From assembly GCA_017508195.1 (NCBI GenBank), contig JAFVZL010000014.1, positions 1 through 64,000 of the forward strand: a stretch of DNA of 64,000 nt, given 5' to 3'. This document shows positions 59,008 through 64,000 of the stretch, in pieces; position 1 is the first letter of the stretch; each line of letters begins with the position of its first letter. The stretch comes from Clostridia bacterium (lineage in GTDB: Bacteria > Bacillota > Clostridia > Oscillospirales > CAG-272). The position numbers and the translations under genes were made by a program. The notes beneath the pieces were generated by a model. The model had not been told where the DNA came from, did not search any database, and worked only from the letters and a program-made list of their open reading frames with translations.

Positions 59008-60147
59008 ATGGAAAACGAAAACATGAATCTCCAAGAAGCAGAAGAGCTCGAGGGCGGTGTCGCTACCGCAGAGCAGGAATATGCCGACGAGGCTACCGCA
59101 GAGGTAGAAGAGGCAGTCGACGAGGTCGAGGATGACGAGGACAACGAGGAAGAAGGCTCCCACGAGAAGAACCTCAGGCTTATGTCCCCGACTCAGATGG
59201 TCCTTCGCCGCTTCTTCCGCTCGAAGCTCAGTATTATCGGTCTTGTTATGATAATCTCGCTCTTTGCATTCTGCTGGCTCGGCCCCGTGTTCTATACACA
59301 GTGGGGACCCACAGAGCAGGATATGACGGGTAAGGTTGAATATTCAAGGACCCCCATCACCTACACTGACGAAAACGGTGTGGAGCACACCTTCTATCAG
59401 ATCGTTGAGACTGAGAAGACGATCAACGCTCTTGCACCCATGGATCTATCTCACCCTCTCGGCACGGACAAGAACGGATATGACGTTCTTGCGAGAATTA
59501 TGGACGGCGGTAAGGTATCGCTGACCATAAGCTTCCTGTCGGTATTTATCATTACTATTCTCGGAGTCATCTTCGGTGGTATCTCGGGCTACTTCGGCGG
59601 CATCGTAGATACTATAATAATGAGAATATGCGATATTCTTATGTGTCTGCCCGGCTTCCCGATCCTGCTTATAGTAGGTACGATCATCGAGGCCATAGGC
59701 ATAGACCTTCAGTACAGGATCTATTATCTGATGGGCTTCTTAACGATCATATCCTGGTCGGGTACCGCCCGTCTTGTAAGAGGTCAGATCCTCTCGCTCC
59801 GCGAGCAGGAGTATATGGTTGCCGCGGAGGCAATGGGCTACTCCACGGGAAGAAAGATCTTCAAGCATCTTATACCTAACGTAATGCCCCAGCTTATCGT
59901 ATCCATGACCCTCAGCCTCGGTAGCATGATCCTCTATGAGGCATCGCTCTCCTACCTCGGTCTCGGCGCACCCGAGAAGTATGCGGCTTGGGGTACTATG
60001 ATCAACTCGGCAAACGACCTCAACATTCTCCAGAACTTCTTCAACGTCTGGGGCCCTCCCGGTATCTGCATTATCCTTGCAGTGCTTGGATTTAACTTTG
60101 TAGGCGACGGTCTGCGCGATGCGCTTGACCCGAAGAGCAGGAGGTAA
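59008..60147 (+). CDS. oppC: Oligopeptide ABC transporter permease OppC with acidic N-terminal extension
   Basis: A 379-residue permease. Residues 1-52 are a strongly acidic extension (EEAVDEVEDDEDNEEEG) absent from normal OppC, placed before the family start KNLRLMSPTQMVLRRFFRSK. The first helix is about 76-95 and a large external loop holds LSHPLGTDKNGYDVLARIMDG, the OppC hallmark. The EAA loop is EAMGYSTGRKIFKHLIPNVM, and LGLGAPEKYAAWGTMIN near the end is conserved. GGAGGTAAG precedes the ATG. Pairs with OppB; the acidic tail is expected in the cytoplasm. Confidence 0.95.
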   Translation: MENENMNLQEAEELEGGVATAEQEYADEATAEVEEAVDEVEDDEDNEEEGSHEKNLRLMSPTQMVLRRFFRSKLSIIGLVMIISLFAFCWLGPVFYTQWGPTEQDMTGKVEYSRTPITYTDENGVEHTFYQIVETEKTINALAPMDLSHPLGTDKNGYDVLARIMDGGKVSLTISFLSVFIITILGVIFGGISGYFGGIVDTIIMRICDILMCLPGFPILLIVGTIIEAIGIDLQYRIYYLMGFLTIISWSGTARLVRGQILSLREQEYMVAAEAMGYSTGRKIFKHLIPNVMPQLIVSMTLSLGSMILYEASLSYLGLGAPEKYAAWGTMINSANDLNILQNFFNVWGPPGICIILAVLGFNFVGDGLRDALDPKSRR

Positions 60148-60149
60148 TT

Positions 60150-61502
60150 ATGGGACTGTTTGATTTCTTCAAAAAAGACAAGGCTAAGGACAGCCATTAC
60201 CTCTCTGCCAAGGAGATCCGCGAGATCGCAAGAGAAAACTCGAAGATAATGATGGCTCTCGAGCGTAAAAAGCACAGAAAGTGCGACGAGAGCGAGTTTA
60301 TCACCGAGATGAAGGATGAGAGAAACATTCTCGAGATCGAGGATCTTCACACCTACTTCTTCACCGAGGGCGGAGTTGTAAAGGCTGTCAACGGTGTGTC
60401 CATCAATATCCCCACCAACTCTGTCGTCGGCGTCGTCGGCGAGTCCGGTTGCGGTAAATCGGTCACAAGCATGTCAGTTATGCAGCTCCTTCAGGGACCT
60501 ACGGGTCAGATCTACTCGGGCAGCATCAGATTCCGTTCCATGGCGTACAAGCTCGATGAGAACGGCAACCCCATTCCCATCTACGAAAAGGATGAGAACG
60601 GTAACGTTATCTACGCAACCGTAGTTGACAAGGACGGCAATCCCGTAACCGATAAGAACGGCAACCCCGTTACCGTACCTAAGCAGAAGACGAGCGAGTC
60701 GGGAATGTATGAGTTCGAGACCGAGGAAAAGGTCTACGATATCGCAAAGATGCCTTTACACGAGATGCACAGAATACGCGGCCGTGAGATTGCTATGATT
60801 TTCCAGGAGCCGATGACCTCTCTTAACCCCGTATTCACGATAGGCGATCAGCTTGATGAGGTCGTATTCGTACATACTCCCGGTGCTACCGCAGAAATGG
60901 CGAAGGCGCGCTCTCTCGAGATGCTCGAGCTCGTCGGTATCGCAATGCCCGAGCGAGTTTACAACTCCTATCCCCACGAGCTTTCGGGCGGTATGCGTCA
61001 GAGAGTTATGATCTCCATGGCTCTTGCATGCGACCCGCGACTCATAATTGCAGACGAGCCCACAACGGCTCTTGACGTTACTATTCAGGCGCAGATACTC
61101 GATCTGTTGCGTGATCTTAAGGACAGGATCAACGGCTCCATCATGCTCATCACCCACGACCTCGGTATCATCGCCGAGATGGCAGACTACGTCGTAGTTA
61201 TGTACGCGGGCAGAGTTATCGAGCAGGGTACGGTATCCGAGATCTTCCACAATCCTATGCACCCCTACACGATAGGACTTCAGAAGTCGAAGCCCACCAT
61301 GGACTCCGACACCGAAACACTCTTTAACATACCCGGTAACGTTCCGAACCCCGTAAATATGCCGAGCCATTGCTTCTTCAAGGAGAGATGCTCGCAGTGT
61401 ACGGCTAAGTGCTCGGGCGACTATCCCGGAATGATACAGGTCAGCCCCACTCATTACGTGGCGTGCCATCTTTACAGCGAGGAGGATCAGAATGGAAAAT
61501 AA
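60150..61502 (+). CDS. oppD: Oligopeptide ABC transporter ATPase OppD with unusual insertion
   Basis: A 450-residue ATPase. A 58-residue N-terminal extension precedes the family start ILEIEDLHTYF. Walker A is GESGCGKSVTS (97-107), the signature LSGGMRQRV, Walker B LIIADEPTTALD, and the C-terminal oligo-HPY region has the cysteine cluster CFFKERCSQCTAKC, which in this subfamily can bind an Fe-S cluster. Between Walker A and the Q-loop (MIFQEPMTSLNP, 216-227) is an extra segment, about 130-198, with repeats of the type DENGNPIP, DENGNVIY, DKDGNPVT, DKNGNPVT. The family has only 10-15 residues there. The gene starts two bases after oppC and overlaps oppF by 11 bases. Confidence 0.95.
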   Translation: MGLFDFFKKDKAKDSHYLSAKEIREIARENSKIMMALERKKHRKCDESEFITEMKDERNILEIEDLHTYFFTEGGVVKAVNGVSINIPTNSVVGVVGESGCGKSVTSMSVMQLLQGPTGQIYSGSIRFRSMAYKLDENGNPIPIYEKDENGNVIYATVVDKDGNPVTDKNGNPVTVPKQKTSESGMYEFETEEKVYDIAKMPLHEMHRIRGREIAMIFQEPMTSLNPVFTIGDQLDEVVFVHTPGATAEMAKARSLEMLELVGIAMPERVYNSYPHELSGGMRQRVMISMALACDPRLIIADEPTTALDVTIQAQILDLLRDLKDRINGSIMLITHDLGIIAEMADYVVVMYAGRVIEQGTVSEIFHNPMHPYTIGLQKSKPTMDSDTETLFNIPGNVPNPVNMPSHCFFKERCSQCTAKCSGDYPGMIQVSPTHYVACHLYSEEDQNGK

Positions 61503-62538
61503 TATTACCGAAAACGAGATCCTCGTTGACTCGGCACCCGAGACAAAGGCGGGGGCATCCGAGGAAATACTTCTCGAGGTAAAGCACTTAAGAAAGTGCT
61601 TCCCTATCAAGAAATCCATCACGGGTAAGGTGCTCCAGGAGCTTATCGCGGTCGATGACGTATCCTTCACCTTAAGACCCGGTGAGACAATCGGTATCGT
61701 TGGTGAGTCGGGATGCGGAAAGACCACGCTCGGAAGAACCATCCTTAAGCTTCACGAGCCATCGGGCGGTCAGATCATCTTCAACGGCGAGGATATCACC
61801 GATTATAAGCCGCGCGAGATGCGCCATCTGCGCACCGATATGCAGATCATCTTCCAGGATCCCTACTCCTCTCTCCCCCCGAGAGCGACTGTCGGAGATA
61901 TCCTCTCCGAGCCGGTTCTCGTACACAAGATCGTTCCGAAGGAGCAGGTCAAGGACTACGTTCTCGATCTTATGGAAAAGTGCGGTCTGCGCGACTACTA
62001 CTATGAAAGATATCCCCACGAGTTCTCGGGTGGACAAAGGCAGCGTATCTGCATTGCAAGAGCTCTCTCCGTAAACCCAAAGCTCGTAGTATGCGACGAG
62101 CCCGTATCGGCTCTCGACGTATCTATTCAGGCACAGATCATCAACCTTCTTAAAAAGCTTCAGAAGGAGCTTAATCTGACCTACCTCTTCATCTCGCACG
62201 ATCTGTCGGTCGTTAAGTTCATATCCGACAGAATAGGCGTTATGTACCTCGGCTCCATGGTCGAGTTCGGTACGAAGAAGGATATCTTTGCAAATCCTCT
62301 TCACCCCTATACGAAGGCGCTCTTCTCTGCTATTCCCAATCCTAACCCCGACGTTAAGATGAACAGAATAGTATTAAAGGGTGATATTCCCTCACCTGCG
62401 AATCCTCCGAGCGGATGCCGCTTCCACACCCGTTGTCCTTATGCGACAGAAAAGTGTAAGGAGGTCGTTCCCGAATACAAGGAGTACGGTAACGGTCACT
62501 TCGCCGCCTGCCATCTTCTTGAGGAAGAGAATAAGTAA
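61492..62538 (+). CDS. oppF: Oligopeptide ABC transporter ATPase OppF
   Basis: A 348-residue ATPase, the second nucleotide-binding subunit. Walker A is GESGCGKTTLGR (about 68-79), Q-loop IIFQDPYSSLPP, signature FSGGQRQRI, Walker B LVVCDEPVSALD, and the C-terminal oligo-HPY region GCRFHTRCPYATEKC. The Q-loop neighbourhood has LPP where most OppF have LNP, which is a small oddity. ATG 61492 lies inside the end of oppD after GAGGAGGATC, giving coupled translation. Length is typical. Confidence 0.95.
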   Translation: MENNITENEILVDSAPETKAGASEEILLEVKHLRKCFPIKKSITGKVLQELIAVDDVSFTLRPGETIGIVGESGCGKTTLGRTILKLHEPSGGQIIFNGEDITDYKPREMRHLRTDMQIIFQDPYSSLPPRATVGDILSEPVLVHKIVPKEQVKDYVLDLMEKCGLRDYYYERYPHEFSGGQRQRICIARALSVNPKLVVCDEPVSALDVSIQAQIINLLKKLQKELNLTYLFISHDLSVVKFISDRIGVMYLGSMVEFGTKKDIFANPLHPYTKALFSAIPNPNPDVKMNRIVLKGDIPSPANPPSGCRFHTRCPYATEKCKEVVPEYKEYGNGHFAACHLLEEENK

Positions 62539-62540
62539 TT

Positions 62541-62801
62541 ATGGCTAAGGGAAAAGGAAAAAAGAAAAAGAAGGATAGGATAACCTATTACGATGACGGC
62601 TCGACCGTCAGCGATATGTCTGCCATCACAGGCACAGGCAAGGGTAAAAACCTCAATATTGATGATGACGGAAGCTTCAAGGCAAGGTTCAAGACCTATG
62701 CGAAGGCGGTCAAGAAGATGTTCGTGCCCATGCTCGTTACGATGGGAGCCATCTGTATAGTATTCTTAATTCTTTATCTCATTTTTGAGCTTGCAGCATA
62801 A
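62541..62801 (+). CDS. Small lysine-rich single-pass membrane protein ending the opp operon
   Basis: An 86-residue protein, unrecognised. The first 12 residues hold nine Lys or Gly-Lys units (MAKGKGKKKKKDR), the middle is polar, residues 47-60 are basic (RFKTYAKAVKKMF) and one helix spans about 61-83 (VPMLVTMGAICIVFLILYLI). With positive charge before the helix it should sit with its N-terminus in the cytoplasm. It starts two bases after oppF and ends just before the operon terminators. Its strong positive charge contrasts with the acidic cytoplasmic tails of the subtilase, OppA and OppC in the same operon. Confidence 0.75.
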   Translation: MAKGKGKKKKKDRITYYDDGSTVSDMSAITGTGKGKNLNIDDDGSFKARFKTYAKAVKKMFVPMLVTMGAICIVFLILYLIFELAA

Positions 62802-62846
62802 AAAAAGAGATACGACAGCCCCCTTCAGGCTATCGTATCTCTTTTT
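62802..62846 (+). terminator. First terminator of the subtilase-opp operon
   Basis: AAAAAGAGATACGA-C-AGCC (62802-62820) pairs with GGCT-A-TCGTATCTCTTTTT (62828-62846), one mismatch, seven-base loop. The A-run makes it work in both directions. Confidence 0.93.
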
Positions 62847-62852
62847 ATATCA

Positions 62853-62888
62853 CCGCGGCACAGCAAAGGCTATGCCGCGGCTTTTTTT
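62853..62888 (+). terminator. Second, tandem terminator of the subtilase-opp operon
   Basis: CCGCGGCA (62853-62860) pairs with TGCCGCGG (62873-62880) and inside AGC with GCT, loop AAAG; followed by seven T (62882-62888). The ferritin gene ends 56 bases further on the other strand. Confidence 0.92.
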
Positions 62889-62944
62889 GGAGTTAATTAT
62901 GAAATTCGGCTATGTTTTGTAAATAGTTGTTTGCTTATGCTCTA

Positions 62945-63454
62945 TCAAAGCACGAGCGAGGGTGCACTGTACACTCTTGCAGCGAGCTCGGAGTTCAGCA
63001 TATAAAGGCTTCTCGGATCGGATCCGAAGAGCTCCATCTTGGTGATGAGATCGTTCGCGTTTGTCTCCTCCTCACCCTGCTCCTTTACGAACCAGTCGAG
63101 GAACTGCATCGTGCGGAAGTCCTTCACGTCATGTGCTGCCTCGTAGATATCGTTGATGAGCGAGGTCACGTACTTCTCGTGCTCAAGTCCTGCATGAAGA
63201 ACGTCGATATGCTGCTCGAACACCTTGTCGGGCTTTGCGATAGCCTCGAGGGTCACGTCCTCGTTCTCGTTCTGAAGATACTGATAGAAGAGCATCGCGT
63301 GGTCACGCTCCTCCTGCGCCTGGATCATATACCAATTTGCGAAGCCGTCAAGTCCTACGCGGCTGAAGTAATTTGAAAAATCAAGATAAAGATATGCGGA
63401 GTAAAACTCCTTGTTTATCTGCTGGTTGAGTAGATCACGAACTCTCTTATCCAT
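62945..63454 (-). CDS. ftnA: Non-haem ferritin
   Basis: A 169-residue iron-storage protein of the bacterial FtnA type. Ferroxidase-centre residues are visible: Glu in INKEFYSAYLYL (about 16), Glu and His in IQAQEERDHAM (about 49-53), Glu in GLEHEKYVTSL (about 90) and Gln/Glu in WFVKEQGEEE (about 122-130). Length and four-helix pattern are normal. Oxidising Fe(II) with peroxide or oxygen, it lowers Fenton chemistry. AAGGAGAAC precedes the ATG. It lies 88 bases after the desulfoferrodoxin gene on the same strand and may be in the same oxygen-defence transcript. Confidence 0.95.
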   Translation of the reverse strand: MDKRVRDLLNQQINKEFYSAYLYLDFSNYFSRVGLDGFANWYMIQAQEERDHAMLFYQYLQNENEDVTLEAIAKPDKVFEQHIDVLHAGLEHEKYVTSLINDIYEAAHDVKDFRTMQFLDWFVKEQGEEETNANDLITKMELFGSDPRSLYMLNSELAARVYSAPSLVL

Positions 63455-63542
63455 GTTGTTCTCCTTTTATTTTATGTATCTATCCGGGTGAAATTATTAA
63501 GCACCCATATTTATTCTTGATTTATGATTTGATTTTATTCTA

Positions 63543-63923
63543 TTAAAGGTCGCACTTCCAAAGGCCGTGCAGATTGCAGTATGCGTATACCGCGATGGGC
63601 TTCTCACCGTCGAGCAGGAATCTGACCTTCGGCTCTTCACCGGGATTCAGCACCTTGCGCTGACCGCCTCTGTCGGTTTCGAGATAGATCCACTCGATGC
63701 TGTGCTCCTCGGACATGGGATGTATTACCGAGCCTACCACGACATCGACCACGTCACCGTTAACCGTTGCGACGGGAATATGCTTTTCGCGGCTTGCCTC
63801 AACGGTGCCGGGCTCGAGAGCGGTCATCTTCTTACCGCAGCAGACCATCGGAACTCCCGATGCGTGGATGAGACCAGCGATGTTTCCGCAGTTCTCGCAG
63901 ATATAAAACTTAGTGTTAGCCAT
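63543..63923 (-). CDS. dfx: Desulfoferrodoxin (superoxide reductase)
   Basis: A 126-residue class I superoxide reductase that reduces superoxide to peroxide without making oxygen. The N-terminal desulforedoxin domain (1-36) has C9, C12, C28, C29 for the rubredoxin-like iron. The catalytic neelaredoxin domain has the His4Cys site: H48 in EKHIPVA, H68 and H74 in SVIHPMSEEHS, C116 and H119 in CNLHG; K47 is the usual proton-relay Lys. The start is ATG 63923 after GGAGGAAATT, giving the standard length; an in-frame ATG 42 bases upstream would add an uncharged-looking leader unlike the family. The ferritin gene follows. Confidence 0.96.
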   Translation of the reverse strand: MANTKFYICENCGNIAGLIHASGVPMVCCGKKMTALEPGTVEASREKHIPVATVNGDVVDVVVGSVIHPMSEEHSIEWIYLETDRGGQRKVLNPGEEPKVRFLLDGEKPIAVYAYCNLHGLWKCDL

Positions 63924-64000
63924 TGTAATTTCCTCCGTAGGTTGTTTTTGTTTTTCTGAGTACATTATACTATACCGAAAGCCGCTTTTCCGTGACTTAG

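Noticed and set aside
63960..64000. Promoter of the desulfoferrodoxin gene
   Set aside because: A TATAAT-like hexamer is present on the minus strand at 63964-63969, but no acceptable -35 element can be matched before the window ends.

Overview
The window reads as a chromosomal segment of a strictly anaerobic Gram-positive bacterium of the class Clostridia, probably an uncultured gut-type lineage. The evidence is: pyruvate:ferredoxin oxidoreductase, AdhE and two [FeFe]-hydrogenase-type proteins under a Rex repressor; RNase M5 and a guanine-class riboswitch; strong TTGACA-17-TATAAT promoters with GGAGG ribosome sites; many lipoproteins with Firmicutes-type signal peptides; and ferritin plus desulfoferrodoxin for oxygen defence. 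Nothing in it looks like a phage, plasmid, IS element or CRISPR array.

Layout. 1-2126 (minus): the N-terminal 60% of pyruvate:ferredoxin oxidoreductase, cut by the window edge. 2324-4176 (minus): a housekeeping operon maf-nth-rnmV. 4392-6293 (minus): a solute-binding-type lipoprotein with a long structured leader. 6764-9034 (plus): an AEC transporter and a LysR regulator. 9306-18265 (plus): a redox operon of rex, adhE, a small kinase, two thioredoxin-like [2Fe-2S] proteins, a PAS-containing sensory-type [FeFe] hydrogenase, a SpoIIE/PP2C phosphatase and a group-B-type [FeFe] hydrogenase; a Rex-like operator overlaps the likely rex promoter. 18361-18662: tRNA-Pro(CGG) with a broken tRNA copy in its leader. 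18832-19264: a purine riboswitch whose P1 strand is built into a terminator, controlling a YgjV-like membrane protein.

19371-27853 (minus): three secreted lipoproteins, one of 1653 residues, sharing a HxDxDxDGxCDxC motif. 27978-28746 is a gene-free stretch of nested hairpins. 28747-38228 (minus) is one tight six-gene operon: membrane protein, MoxR ATPase, DUF58, BatA-like vWA protein, a double-vWA membrane protein and a cysteine-rich lipoprotein. Divergent from it (38659-40984) are a CXXC-tailed membrane protein and a polyferredoxin-TlpA fusion. 41156-46155 (minus) holds three more lipoproteins, two of them paralogues of the cysteine-rich one and one carrying a TlpA domain. Together 28.7-46.2 kb looks like an envelope redox and assembly island.

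46418-62801 (plus) is a single operon: a 2489-residue membrane-anchored subtilase with BspA-type leucine-rich repeats, an InlB-repeat lipoprotein, an oligopeptide ABC transporter (OppA, B, C, D, F) and a small lysine-rich membrane protein. It ends at two tandem terminators and reads as a degrade-and-import system for extracellular protein. 62945-63923 (minus) encodes ferritin and desulfoferrodoxin.
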